Source: Bog-473 sp963787485 (GTDB taxonomy: Bacteria; Actinomycetota; Acidimicrobiia; Acidimicrobiales; RAAP-2). Taken from it: a stretch of DNA of 64,000 nt. The notes beneath the pieces are model-generated. The model saw only the letters and a program-made list of their open reading frames with translations, had not been told where the DNA came from and did not search any database. Shown here piece after piece: positions 45,745 to 54,036 of the stretch. The DNA lies in assembly GCA_963787485.1 (NCBI GenBank), contig CAWBDF010000007.1:620001-684000 (forward strand), written 5' to 3'. The number at the start of each line of letters is the position of its first letter. Positions within the stretch are counted from its first letter, which is position 1. The translations under genes and the position numbers were made by a program.

Positions 45745-45795
45745 TGTGTGGGATTCCTCTTCCTGTTTCCTGTTGTCGCGTTCTCGCGCTTCGTC

Positions 45796-46197
45796 CTAAA
45801 CCCGACGCCGCTTCTTGGGCCGGCAGCCGTTGTGCGGGATGGGTGTGACGTCCTTGATCCCGACGACCTCGATCCCCACCGCGGCAAGCGAGCGGATGGC
45901 CGTCTCACGGCCCGATCCGGGTCCGCGCACCAGCACGTCGACCTTGCGCACCCCGTGCTCCATGGCCCGCTTGGCGCAGGCTTCGGCGGCCAGCTGCGCG
46001 GCGAAGGGCGTCGACTTGCGAGAGCCCTTGAAGCCGACGTTCCCCGCCGAGGCCCAGGCGAGCACGTTGCCCTCGGGGTCGGCGATGGAGACGATGGTGT
46101 TGTTGAACGAGCTCTTGATGTGCGCGACGCCGTAGGCGACGTTCTTGCGCTCCTTGCGCCGGGGCCGCCGGGCGCCGGGCTTGGCTGGCTTGGCCAC
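45796..46197 (-). CDS. rpsK: ribosomal protein S11
   Basis: 133 residues. Platform protein near the E site. NVAYGVAHIKSSFNNTIVSI, GNVLAWASAGNVGFKGSRK and GIEVVGIKDVTPIPHNGCRP, ending KKRRRV. GTG start at 46195-46197 shares a base with the rpsM stop. Confidence 0.98.
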   Translation of the reverse strand: MAKPAKPGARRPRRKERKNVAYGVAHIKSSFNNTIVSIADPEGNVLAWASAGNVGFKGSRKSTPFAAQLAAEACAKRAMEHGVRKVDVLVRGPGSGRETAIRSLAAVGIEVVGIKDVTPIPHNGCRPKKRRRV

Positions 46198-46574
46198 TAC
46201 TTCCTCACCTTCTTCTTGCCCGCCACGGTCTTCTTGGGGCCCTTGCGGGTCCGGGCGTTGGTGTGGGTGCGCTGGCCGTGGACCGGCAGGCCCTTGCGGT
46301 GGCGCACGCCCTCGTAGCAGTTGATCTCCATCTTGCGCTTGATGTCCTGGGAGACGTCACGGCGCAGGTCACCCTCGACGCGGAAGCTGGTGTCGATGTA
46401 GGACCGGAGCTTGGCCACCTCTTCGTCGGTCAGGTCCCTGACGCGCGTGGAGGGGCTGATGTCCACGGCCTCGGTGATCTCCTTGGAGTGCGTCGGGCCG
46501 ATGCCGTAGATGTAGGTGAGTGCGATCTCGAGGCGCTTTTCCCTCGGTATGTCCACTCCTGCAATACGCGCCAT
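46197..46574 (-). CDS. rpsM: ribosomal protein S13
   Basis: 125 residues. Subunit-bridge protein in the small-subunit head. MARIAGVDIPREKRLEIALT, YIYGIGPTHS and RHRKGLPVHGQRTHTNARTR, with a Lys-rich C-terminus. The ORF upstream to 46673 was rejected in favour of the family start at 46574. Confidence 0.98.
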   Translation of the reverse strand: MARIAGVDIPREKRLEIALTYIYGIGPTHSKEITEAVDISPSTRVRDLTDEEVAKLRSYIDTSFRVEGDLRRDVSQDIKRKMEINCYEGVRHRKGLPVHGQRTHTNARTRKGPKKTVAGKKKVRK

Positions 46575-46597
46575 GTGCCGTCCTCTCCTCGCTCGTC

Positions 46598-46711
46598 CTA
46601 ACCCTGCCGCTGCTTGTGGCGCGGGTTGTCGCAGATCACCCGGACGACACCGCGCCGACGGATGACCTTGCACTTCTCACAGATCGGCTTCACGCTCGGC
46701 CGAACCTTCAC
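46598..46711 (-). CDS. rpmJ: ribosomal protein L36 (zinc-binding C+ type)
   Basis: 37 residues. KVRPSVKPICEKCKVIRRRG then VICDNPRHKQRQG, with three Cys and one His as zinc ligands. GTG start at 46709-46711, stop TAG at 46598-46600. It sits between infA and rpsM as in most bacteria. Confidence 0.97.
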   Translation of the reverse strand: MKVRPSVKPICEKCKVIRRRGVVRVICDNPRHKQRQG

Positions 46712-46780
46712 TGTTGTCCCGTCCTCTTCTCGTCTCTGCTCGTTCGTGTCAGCTCTGACTCGTTCTCGTGTCCCGACCGG

Positions 46781-47005
46781 TCACTTGTACCGGTAGGTGA
46801 TGCGACCCCGATTGAGGTCGTAGGGAGTGATCTCCACCTGCACCTTGTCCCCCGGAAGGATCCGGATGCGGTGCATCCGCATCTTCCCCGAGCTGTGCGC
46901 CAACACCTTGTGCCCGTTCTCGAGCTCAACTCGGAACATGGCGTTGGGCAACGGCTCGACCACCGTGCCTTCGAGCACGATGGCGTCTTCCTTAGGCTTG
47001 GGCAG
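46781..47005 (-). CDS. infA: translation initiation factor IF-1, apparent CTG start
   Basis: About 74 residues, S1/OB fold. It binds the A site of the 30S subunit at initiation. PKPKEDAIVLEGTVVEPLPN, then MFRVELENGHKVLAHSSGKM and ITYRYK at the end are canonical. In the correct frame no ATG, GTG or TTG precedes the conserved residues closely. A CTG at 47003-47005 has a perfect AGGAGG (47012-47017) six bases upstream and gives exactly the family length. The long frame upstream to 47299 overlaps map and looks non-coding. Confidence 0.93.
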   Translation of the reverse strand: MPKPKEDAIVLEGTVVEPLPNAMFRVELENGHKVLAHSSGKMRMHRIRILPGDKVQVEITPYDLNRGRITYRYK

Positions 47006-47017
47006 GTCACTCCTCCT
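47006..47017 (-). promoter_or_regulatory. ribosome binding site of infA (before CTG)
   Basis: AGGAGG at 47012-47017 followed by six bases and CTG. The nearby GTG at 47007-47009 lies in another frame (reads VTCPSLR) and does not give IF-1. Confidence 0.7.
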
Positions 47018-47135
47018 GGTTTCGTTCTCGCTCTCCTGGCCCGACGCGGACCGGTGGCGCGAGGCCGGAACGGGGCGGATCGGACGTGGCTGCGGGCGGA
47101 CAGCACCCCTGGGGGGAACCAGGCCCGGAAGCCAG

Positions 47136-47170
47136 CGAAAAAGTCTACCGCATCTGGGGGGGAAATCCAG
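47136..47170 (-). promoter_or_regulatory. possible infA promoter
   Basis: TAGACT (47142-47147 on the minus strand) is a good -10 box in the 197-base map-infA gap. The -35 region, about CTGGAT at 17 bases, is weak. Confidence 0.3.
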
Positions 47171-47202
47171 CCCGAGTCGGGGAAAGCCCTGGCCGGAGCG
47201 GA

Positions 47203-47943
47203 TCAAGGCAGGGTGAGCACCTCGGGGCCCTCGTCGGTGACGGCGATGGTGTGCTCGAAGTGGGCCGACAGTCTGCCGTCCGCCGTCACCACGCTCCACT
47301 TGTCGTCCAGGAGCACCGTCTCGGGCGACCCGGCGTTCACCATGGGCTCAACGGCGTAGACGTTGCCCGTCTTGAGGGTCGGGCCCTTGTTCCCGGGCCA
47401 GTAATTGGGGACCTGGGGCTGCTCGTGCATGGCGGTCCCGATGGCGTGGCCCACGTACTCGCGGACCACGCTGAACCCTGCCGCCTCGGCCACGTTCTGA
47501 ACGGCCCGGCCGATCTCGTGGAGGGAGTTGCCCTTGGTCATCTGCTCGATCCCGGCCCACAAGCTCCGTTCGGTCACCTCGAGCAGCTTCTGAGCCTCCG
47601 CGGAGACGGTTCCGATCGGCATGGTGAAGGCAGCGTCACCGTGGTACCCCTCAATGATCGCCCCGCAGTCGATGGACATGATGTCCCCCTCGGAGAGCAC
47701 GTAGGCACCGGGAATCCCGTGCACGATCATGGAGTTGGGGGAGGTGCAGATCACGGCCGGGTAGCCGTGGTAGCCCAGGAAATTGGAGGTGGCGCCCCGA
47801 CGGGCCAGGACCTCGCGGGCCACCTGGTCCAGCTCGGCCGTGGTCACCCCCGGTTTGGCCGCGGCGCGGATCACCTCGTGCATCTCGGCCACCACCTTGC
47901 CGGCCCTTCGCATTTTGGCCAGCTCCTCCGCGTTGCGCCTCAC
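47203..47943 (-). CDS. map: methionine aminopeptidase, type I
   Basis: 246 residues. It removes N-terminal Met from new proteins. The five metal ligands are visible in order: SIDCGA, GYHGDAAFT, VGHAIGTAMHEQP, AVEPMV and HFEHTIAV. There is no N-terminal extension. GTG start at 47941-47943 overlaps the adk stop (GTGA). Confidence 0.97.
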   Translation of the reverse strand: MRRNAEELAKMRRAGKVVAEMHEVIRAAAKPGVTTAELDQVAREVLARRGATSNFLGYHGYPAVICTSPNSMIVHGIPGAYVLSEGDIMSIDCGAIIEGYHGDAAFTMPIGTVSAEAQKLLEVTERSLWAGIEQMTKGNSLHEIGRAVQNVAEAAGFSVVREYVGHAIGTAMHEQPQVPNYWPGNKGPTLKTGNVYAVEPMVNAGSPETVLLDDKWSVVTADGRLSAHFEHTIAVTDEGPEVLTLP

Positions 47944-48626
47944 GACGCGTCCACCTTCCTGTCGCCCTTCTGGCGCCGTAGCCGGTCGATGGCCCCGACG
48001 ATCCGGCGGGTCACCAGGTCGAGTGGGCCGGTGCCGTTGATCTCGACCAGCAGCTCCCGTTCTTTGTACCAGTCGAGGAGCGGCGCCGTCTCCTGGTCGT
48101 AGAGGTCGAGACGGCGCTCAATGGTCTCTTCGGTGTCGTCCTCCCGCTGGACCACCTCGCCGCCGCACACGTCACAGGTCCAGTTCACCACGGGCGGGGC
48201 CGCCGTGGAGTAATTCGCCCCACAGTCCACGCACACCCGACGCGAGGCCAGCCGCTTCATGACCAGCTTCGTGGGCACCTGCAGGTCGATGACCAGGTCG
48301 AGGCCCGGGCTGACCAGGCCCTCGAGCGACTCGGCCTGCCCGATGGTCCGGGGGCACCCGTCGAGCACGAAGCCCCGGCCCTTGGTGTCGCGCTCGGAGA
48401 GCCGGGGCCCCACCATCTCCATGACCAGGCCGTCGGGGAGGAGCTCACCGGTGTCCATCAGGCCCTGCGCCCGCTGTCCGAGCAAGGTGCGGAGCTTGAC
48501 CTCGCTGCGCAGCATGTCCCCGGTCGACACGTGGGGCACCACGTAGTGATGCGACAAGCGGACGCACTGCGTCCCCTTACCGGCCCCCTGTTTGCCGAGG
48601 ACCACGAGCTTGACCCCGGGAATCAC
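47940..48626 (-). CDS. adk: adenylate kinase, zinc-lid form
   Basis: 228 residues. AMP + ATP to 2 ADP. P-loop LVVLGKQGAGKGTQC, AMP site STGDMLRSEV and GFVLDGCPRT. The long LID carries four cysteines (VCVDCGANY and WTCDVCGGEV), a zinc site. GTG start at 48624-48626. It lies between secY and map as usual. Confidence 0.97.
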   Translation of the reverse strand: MIPGVKLVVLGKQGAGKGTQCVRLSHHYVVPHVSTGDMLRSEVKLRTLLGQRAQGLMDTGELLPDGLVMEMVGPRLSERDTKGRGFVLDGCPRTIGQAESLEGLVSPGLDLVIDLQVPTKLVMKRLASRRVCVDCGANYSTAAPPVVNWTCDVCGGEVVQREDDTEETIERRLDLYDQETAPLLDWYKERELLVEINGTGPLDLVTRRIVGAIDRLRRQKGDRKVDAS

Positions 48627-48633
48627 GGTCGCC

Positions 48634-49920
48634 CTACTTGAGGAAGCCCTCGTAGTTGCGCATCATCAGCTGGCTGTCGATCTGGCGCATGGTCTCGAGG
48701 GCCACACCAACCGAGATCAGCAGCGTCGTCCCGTAGAAGGGGAACTTGTTCAGGTGCCACAGGGCCATGAGCAGCGACGGCACGACGGCGACCGAACCCA
48801 GAAACAGCGCGCCGACGACGGTGATCCGGCTGAGGATGTGCGCGAAGTAGCGCTCGGTGGGGGGCCCGGGCCGGATGCCCGGAACGAAGCCGCCCTGCTT
48901 GCGGATGAGATCGGCCTGTTGATGGGGGTCGAAGGCGACGTACACGTAGAAGAACGTGAACATGACGATGAGCAAGAAGTACGCCGCGATGTAGAAGAAG
49001 CTCGTCGGCGTCAGGCTGTTGCGCACGAAGTTCTGGAACCAGTTCCACGGGACCACGTTCGAGAGCAGGACCGGGATGTACAGCACCGAGCTAGCGAAGA
49101 TGATCGGGATCACGCCCGATTGGTTCACCTTCAGGGGGATGTAGGTGGAACTGCCCCCGTACATGCGGCGCCCGACGACCCGGCGGGCGAAGGTGACCGG
49201 GATCCGACGTTGGCCCTGGTCCATGAAGACGATGACCACGAGCAGAACGAGGGACACCACCAGGATGATCCCGAACTTGGCCCGGCCGCCCTCCTCGTAG
49301 ATCGCCTTGAACCCGGTGGGGATGGCGGCCACCACGTTGGCGAAGATCAGGATGGACATGCCCTGGCCGATGCCGCGCTGGGTGATCAGCTCGGCCAGCC
49401 ACATCACCATGGCCGTTCCCGCGGTGAGGACCAGGACCATGAACAGGGCCAGAGGCCAGTTGAACGTCGGGATCAGGTCGATGTTGGTGCCCAGCAAGGC
49501 CGAGTCGTGGCCGTGGAACGCGTACACCAGTCCCGACGACTGCATCACCGCCAGCGCGACCGTCAAGTAGCGGGTGGTCTGGGTGATCTTCTTCTGCCCG
49601 ACGGCGCCCTGGTCCCGCCACTCCTCGAGCTTGGGGATCACCGTCGACAGCAGCTGAATGATGATGGAGCTGGTGATGTAGGGCATGACGCCGAGGCCGA
49701 AGACGGCCAGCCGCACCAGCGCGCCACCGCTGAAGAGGTTCAAGAAGCCGAGGACGCCCGACGAGGAGGCCGAGCTCTCGAGCGACTGGAGCCGGGCCCA
49801 GTTGACCCCGGGCACAGGGATGTTGGCCCCGATCTGGTACAGGGCGATGACGGCCAGCGTGAAGATGACCTTGTTGCGAAGGTCGGGGACCCTGAAGATG
49901 TTGGCGAGCCGGGAGAGCAT
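48634..49920 (-). CDS. secY: preprotein translocase subunit SecY
   Basis: 428 residues, ten membrane helices. It forms the Sec channel. NIPVPGVNWARLQS near the plug, GALVRLAVFGLGVMPYITSS in TM2, and GFVPGIRPGPPTERYFAHIL in the C4-C5 region are typical. ATG at 49918-49920. It follows rplO by 37 bases. Confidence 0.98.
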   Translation of the reverse strand: MLSRLANIFRVPDLRNKVIFTLAVIALYQIGANIPVPGVNWARLQSLESSASSSGVLGFLNLFSGGALVRLAVFGLGVMPYITSSIIIQLLSTVIPKLEEWRDQGAVGQKKITQTTRYLTVALAVMQSSGLVYAFHGHDSALLGTNIDLIPTFNWPLALFMVLVLTAGTAMVMWLAELITQRGIGQGMSILIFANVVAAIPTGFKAIYEEGGRAKFGIILVVSLVLLVVIVFMDQGQRRIPVTFARRVVGRRMYGGSSTYIPLKVNQSGVIPIIFASSVLYIPVLLSNVVPWNWFQNFVRNSLTPTSFFYIAAYFLLIVMFTFFYVYVAFDPHQQADLIRKQGGFVPGIRPGPPTERYFAHILSRITVVGALFLGSVAVVPSLLMALWHLNKFPFYGTTLLISVGVALETMRQIDSQLMMRNYEGFLK

Positions 49921-49957
49921 GGCCGTTCCTCTCAGCGGAGTCCCGGTTGGGTGGTCA

Positions 49958-50446
49958 CTAGCGGTTCATCAGGGCATTGCCCGAGGCGGGCGGGCGCCCG
50001 TTGGCGAAGGGCAGCGGGACGCGCTCGACGGCGCCTCCGGCGGCGACGATGGCCTCCTCGGCCGCCTTCGAGAACGCGTGCGCGGAGACCCGGACCGGGC
50101 GAGACAGCGACCCCTGGGCGAGGATCTTGACCAACGCCTTGGGGCGCACCAGGCCGGCAGCCACCAGGACGGGCACGTCGACCTCCACGAGGCCCAGGGC
50201 GTCGAGGGCAGCCAGGTTCACCGGGGTGTAGGCCACGCGGAACGGGTTATTGAAGCCCTTCAGCTTCGGGATCCGCTGCATCAGGGGGAGCTGGCCACCC
50301 TCGAAGCCGGCCGGCATGGTGTTCCGGGCCTTCTGGCCCTTGGTTCCCCGGCCGGCCGTCTTGCCGCCCTTGCCGCCGATGCCCCGGCCGACGCGGCGCT
50401 TGGCCGAGGTGGCGCCCCTGGGCGGCGTCAGGTCGTGGAGCTTCAT
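49958..50446 (-). CDS. rplO: ribosomal protein L15
   Basis: 162 residues. KLHDLTPPRGATSAKRRVGRG and GGKGGKTAGRGTKGQKARN at the N-terminus, GFEGGQLPLMQRIPKLKGF in the middle. Late assembly protein of the large subunit. ATGA overlap with rpmD. Confidence 0.98.
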   Translation of the reverse strand: MKLHDLTPPRGATSAKRRVGRGIGGKGGKTAGRGTKGQKARNTMPAGFEGGQLPLMQRIPKLKGFNNPFRVAYTPVNLAALDALGLVEVDVPVLVAAGLVRPKALVKILAQGSLSRPVRVSAHAFSKAAEEAIVAAGGAVERVPLPFANGRPPASGNALMNR

Positions 50447-50661
50447 GTCGACACCTCCTCCACGCGGACCAGGTGGGGCACCCGGGCCAGCATGCCCCGG
50501 ATCTCGGGGCGATCGGGCAGCTCGTGGGTCTGGCCGAGTCCGCGCAGGCCGAGAGCGCGCAGGGTGCCGCGGTGCTTGGGCTTGGTCCCGATCGACGAGC
50601 GCGTCTGGGTGACGCGCAGGCGCGGCTCGGTGGCCGCCTTCTTGCTCCCCGACGGCGCCAT
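50443..50661 (-). CDS. rpmD: ribosomal protein L30
   Basis: 72 residues. LRVTQTRSSIGTKPKHRGTL and RALGLRGLGQTHELPDRPEI are canonical. ATG 50659-50661. It is two bases after rpsE and overlaps rplO by four. A short Ser/Lys/Ala lead precedes the core. Confidence 0.97.
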   Translation of the reverse strand: MAPSGSKKAATEPRLRVTQTRSSIGTKPKHRGTLRALGLRGLGQTHELPDRPEIRGMLARVPHLVRVEEVST

Positions 50662-50663
50662 GC

Positions 50664-51215
50664 TCAGCGCCCCTCGGCCGCGTAGAGGTCGGTCTCGCGT
50701 TTGCGCTCGCGGTAGGCCCGCAGGACGCCGCCGGGCGTGACCTCGTCCGCCGCCTTGCCTCGCAACGCGGCGACGTCGTCGGGCCGCCGTAGCTGCCTCA
50801 GGCCGGCGATGGTGGCGTGGGCGACGTTGATCCCGTTGGAGGAGCCGAGCGACTTGGCCAGGATGTCCCGGATGCCCGCCATCTCGAGGATGTGGCGCGC
50901 CGCGCCGCCGGCGATGACCCCGGTTCCCGGGGCCGCCGGCTTCAACAGGACCCGTCCGGCCCCGCTCTCGCCGATGACCGGGTGGACGATGGTGCTGCCG
51001 GCCAGGGGTACTTCGAAGAGGTTCTTGCGCGCCTCTTCGATCCCCTTCTGGACAGCCAGGCCGGCTTCCTTGGCCTTCCCGTAGCCGAGGCCCACCTTGC
51101 CGTTGCCGTCGCCGACGACCATCAGGGCGGCGAAGGAGAACCGGCGGCCACCCTTGACCACCTTGGCCACCCGGTTCACCTTGATGGTGCGCTCTTCGTA
51201 CTGCGTGTCGACCAT
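50664..51215 (-). CDS. rpsE: ribosomal protein S5
   Basis: 183 residues. Decoding-fidelity protein. VNRVAKVVKGGRRFSFAALM, VGDGNGKVGLGYGKAKE and APGTGVIAGGAARHILEMAG are diagnostic. It lies between rplR and rpmD with two-base gaps. Confidence 0.98.
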   Translation of the reverse strand: MVDTQYEERTIKVNRVAKVVKGGRRFSFAALMVVGDGNGKVGLGYGKAKEAGLAVQKGIEEARKNLFEVPLAGSTIVHPVIGESGAGRVLLKPAAPGTGVIAGGAARHILEMAGIRDILAKSLGSSNGINVAHATIAGLRQLRRPDDVAALRGKAADEVTPGGVLRAYRERKRETDLYAAEGR

Positions 51216-51217
51216 GC

Positions 51218-51592
51218 TCAGAACTCCAGTCCCTCGGCCCGCGCCGCGTCAGCCAGGACGGCGACGCGACCGTGGTAGACGAAGCCTCCACGGTCGAAGA
51301 CCACCTTGGTGATCCCCGCTGACTTGGCCCTGGTGCCGAGCAGACGCCCGACCGATTCGGCGCCCGTCACGTTACCGCCGCCACTGTCGCCCAGCCTCGC
51401 GCGCAACTCGGGGTCCACCGACGAGGCTGCGACCAGGGTCCGCCCGGAGTCGTCGTCAATGAGCTGGGCCGAGATGTGCCGGTTGGACCGGTGCACGGCC
51501 AGCCGCGGGCAGGCCGCGGTGCCGCGCACCTTGGCCCTGACGCGGTCGTGGCGCCGGAGGCGCAGGCGCGTGCGATCGCTCGTACGTCCCAT
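51218..51592 (-). CDS. rplR: ribosomal protein L18
   Basis: 124 residues. 5S rRNA binder. RLRLRRHDRVRAKVRGTAA, PRLAVHRSNRHISAQLIDD and VVFDRGGFVYHGRVAVLADA. It abuts rplF with no spacer. Confidence 0.98.
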   Translation of the reverse strand: MGRTSDRTRLRLRRHDRVRAKVRGTAACPRLAVHRSNRHISAQLIDDDSGRTLVAASSVDPELRARLGDSGGGNVTGAESVGRLLGTRAKSAGITKVVFDRGGFVYHGRVAVLADAARAEGLEF

Positions 51593-52132
51593 CTACTTCG
51601 CCGCCTTTCCTGCCTTGCGCAGCACTCGTTCGTTGGCGTAGCGCACCCCCTTGCCCTTGTAGGGCTCGGGTTTGCGCAGCTTACGGATGTCGGCGGCCAC
51701 CTGTCCCACCTTCTCCTTGTCGATGCCCTTCACCACCACCCGGGTGGGAACGGGGACCTCGAAGGTGATCCCCTCGGGCGCGTCGACCGCCACGGGGTGC
51801 GAGAAGCCCAGCGCCAGCTCGAGGGAGCCCGGGCCCTTGGCCATGGCGCGATAACCCACGCCGACGATCTCGAGCTCCTTGACGTACCCGTCGGTCACCC
51901 CCGAGACCATGTTGGCCACGAGCGAGCGCGACAGGCCGTGCAGCGCGCGGTGGCGGCGTTCGTCGTCCGGGCGGCTCACGACCAGGGTGTCACCCTCCTG
52001 GGCGATGGTGATCCCTTCGGGGAGCTGCCGTTCGAGGGTACCCTGTGGTCCCAGCACGGTGACCACGGACCCGCTGACCGTCACGGTGACGCTGGACGGG
52101 ACGGCGATGGGGGCGCGTCCGACGCGCGACAT
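51593..52132 (-). CDS. rplF: ribosomal protein L6
   Basis: 179 residues. MSRVGRAPIAVPSSVTVTVS at the start, LVANMVSGVTDGYVKELEIV and KEKVGQVAADIRKLRKPEPY in the two domains. Near the GTPase-factor site. A 54-base gap separates it from rpsH. Confidence 0.98.
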   Translation of the reverse strand: MSRVGRAPIAVPSSVTVTVSGSVVTVLGPQGTLERQLPEGITIAQEGDTLVVSRPDDERRHRALHGLSRSLVANMVSGVTDGYVKELEIVGVGYRAMAKGPGSLELALGFSHPVAVDAPEGITFEVPVPTRVVVKGIDKEKVGQVAADIRKLRKPEPYKGKGVRYANERVLRKAGKAAK

Positions 52133-52186
52133 CAGACCTCCCCTCTCACTGAGGTGTGGCCCATTGAGGCGTGGCCTGTCATGGCC

Positions 52187-52591
52187 CTACCAGACATGAC
52201 AGAGCACCTCCCCACCCAGGTGCCGGCGACGGGCCTCGGTGTCGGTCAACAATCCCTGGCTGGTGGAGACGACCGCCACGCCCATGCCTCCGAGGACACG
52301 CGGCATGCCGTCGGCCCGGGCGTAGATCCGCAGGCCCGGCTTGGAGACGCGGGTGATCCCGGCGATGGTGCGGGTCCGGTCGCCCGAGTACTTCAGGGTG
52401 ATCTCCAGCGTGGTCCCCGGCTTGCCCATGTTCGGCTCCACCCTGTAGCCCGCGATGAATCCCTCACGCTCGAGGATGGACGCCAATGACTCCTTCAGCT
52501 TCGACCCGGGCATGCGCACGGTGTCGAACATGGCGGAGTTGGCGTTACGGATCCGGGTGAGCATGTCCGCGATGGGGTCGGTCATCGTCAT
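52187..52591 (-). CDS. rpsH: ribosomal protein S8
   Basis: 134 residues. TDPIADMLTRIRNANSAMF at the start, the C-terminal VLGGMGVAVVSTSQGLLTD. Central 16S binder and spc operon repressor in E. coli. ATG 52591, or ATG two codons later. Confidence 0.98.
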   Translation of the reverse strand: MTMTDPIADMLTRIRNANSAMFDTVRMPGSKLKESLASILEREGFIAGYRVEPNMGKPGTTLEITLKYSGDRTRTIAGITRVSKPGLRIYARADGMPRVLGGMGVAVVSTSQGLLTDTEARRRHLGGEVLCHVW

Positions 52592-52597
52592 GGCGGC

Positions 52598-52783
52598 CTA
52601 CCAGCTCGCCTTCGTGACGCCGGGCACCTCGCCCGCGTGCACCATGACCCGCAGGCAGATGCGGCAGAGCCCGAACTTGCGGTACACGGCTTTGGGCCGT
52701 CCGCACCGCTGACACCGGGTGTATCCCCGGACCTTGAACTTGGGGGTACGTCGTTGCTTCTCGATCAAAGCCTTCTTCGCCAT
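52598..52783 (-). CDS. rpsN: ribosomal protein S14, type Z
   Basis: 61 residues. Zinc form: TRCQRCGRPKAVYRKFGLCR and ICLRVMVHAGEVPGVTKASW, with CxxC-x12-CxxC. The short C+ form is typical of actinobacteria and firmicutes. Confidence 0.98.
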   Translation of the reverse strand: MAKKALIEKQRRTPKFKVRGYTRCQRCGRPKAVYRKFGLCRICLRVMVHAGEVPGVTKASW

Positions 52784-52787
52784 GGTG

Positions 52788-53363
52788 CTACCGGGTCTCC
52801 TGTCGGAACGGAAAGCCGAACGCTGCCAGGAACGCCCGACCTTCCTCGTTGGTGCGTGCGGTCGTGACGATGGTGATGTCCATGCCGCGGGTGGTGTCGA
52901 TCTTGTCGTAGTCGATCTCGGGGAAGATCAGCTGCTCGGTCACCCCGAAGGTGTAGTTGCCGCGCCCGTCGAACGACCGGGGGGACAGGCCCCGGAAGTC
53001 GCGGATGCGGGGGATGGCCAGGCTGAGCAGGCGGTCGAAGAACTCCCAGGCCCGATCGCCGCGCAGGGTCGTCTTGACGCCGATGGCCTGGCCCTCGCGC
53101 AGCTTGAAGCCGGCGATGGACTTCTTGGCCCGGGTCACCACGGGCTTCTGGCCGGTGATCACCTCGAGGTCGCGCTGGGCCCCTTCCATGAGCGAGGCCT
53201 GCTGGGTGGCCCGGCCGACGCCCATGTTGACCACGATCTTCTCGAGCCGGGGCACTTCCATAACGTTGCCCACCTTCAGGTCGTCCTTGAGCCGGTCGCG
53301 CACCTCGGCGAGGTAACGCTCCTTCAGGCGGGGGCGGGCCGGCGCGGCGGTCGTCGTGCTCAC
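52788..53363 (-). CDS. rplE: ribosomal protein L5
   Basis: 191 residues. 5S rRNA binder at the central protuberance. KIVVNMGVGRATQQASLM, TGQKPVVTRAKKSIAGFKLR and RGLSPRSFDGRGNYTFGVTE. The GTG at 53361-53363 overlaps the rplX stop (GTGA) and is preferred over the ORF start at 53378. Confidence 0.98.
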   Translation of the reverse strand: MSTTTAAPARPRLKERYLAEVRDRLKDDLKVGNVMEVPRLEKIVVNMGVGRATQQASLMEGAQRDLEVITGQKPVVTRAKKSIAGFKLREGQAIGVKTTLRGDRAWEFFDRLLSLAIPRIRDFRGLSPRSFDGRGNYTFGVTEQLIFPEIDYDKIDTTRGMDITIVTTARTNEEGRAFLAAFGFPFRQETR

Positions 53364-53668
53364 AATTCGGCCTCGCACTTCTTGCAGATGCGCACCTTCA
53401 CGCCATCGTCGCCGACGCGGTAGCCGACCCGGGTCGGTCCGTCGCAGCTCCTGCAGACCAGGGCCACGTTGGAGACGTGCACCGGCATGAACTTGTCGAT
53501 GACGCCGCCCTGTTGAGTGGCCCGCGTCGGCTTGGCGTGGCGCTTGGCCACGTTGACTCCCTCGAGAATGACCTTGTGGTGGGTCGGGATGGCCCGCACC
53601 ACCTCGGCCTTCTTGCCCTTGTCCTTGCCGGACAGGACGACCACGGTGTCTCCCTTGTGGATGCGCAT
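53360..53668 (-). CDS. rplX: ribosomal protein L24
   Basis: 102 residues. KOW motif GDTVVVLSGKDKGKKAEVVR, then the C-terminal zinc-ribbon-like CRSCDGPTRVG and CKKCEAEL. Assembly initiator of the large subunit. ATG 53666-53668 shares a base with the rplN stop. Confidence 0.98.
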   Translation of the reverse strand: MRIHKGDTVVVLSGKDKGKKAEVVRAIPTHHKVILEGVNVAKRHAKPTRATQQGGVIDKFMPVHVSNVALVCRSCDGPTRVGYRVGDDGVKVRICKKCEAEL

Positions 53669-54036
53669 CACAACACCTCCGGAGCCAGCGAGACGATCCG
53701 CATGAACCGCTTGTCGCGCAGCTCGCGCCCGACCGGGCCGAAGATGCGGGTGCCGCGCGGCTGCTGCTGGTCGTTGATCAGGACAGCGGCGTTCTCGTCG
53801 AATCGGATGTAGCTGCCGTCGGGCCGGCGCTTCTCCTTCTTCGTACGCACGACCACGCACTTGACGACGTCGCCCTTCTTGACCGCAGCGCCAGGAATGG
53901 CGTCCTTGACCGTGGCCACGAAGACATCGCCGATGCTGGCGTAGCGCCGGTGTGAACCACCGAGCACGCGGATGCACAGCACCTCGCGCGCGCCGGAGTT
54001 GTCGGCCACTCGGAGACGGGACTCCTGTTGGATCAT
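53668..54036 (-). CDS. rplN: ribosomal protein L14
   Basis: 122 residues. MIQQESRLRVADNSGAREVL and FDENAAVLINDQQQPRGTRI are canonical, and FGPVGRELRDKRFMRIVSLA lies near the end. Subunit-interface protein. Overlaps rpsQ by four bases. Confidence 0.99.
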   Translation of the reverse strand: MIQQESRLRVADNSGAREVLCIRVLGGSHRRYASIGDVFVATVKDAIPGAAVKKGDVVKCVVVRTKKEKRRPDGSYIRFDENAAVLINDQQQPRGTRIFGPVGRELRDKRFMRIVSLAPEVL

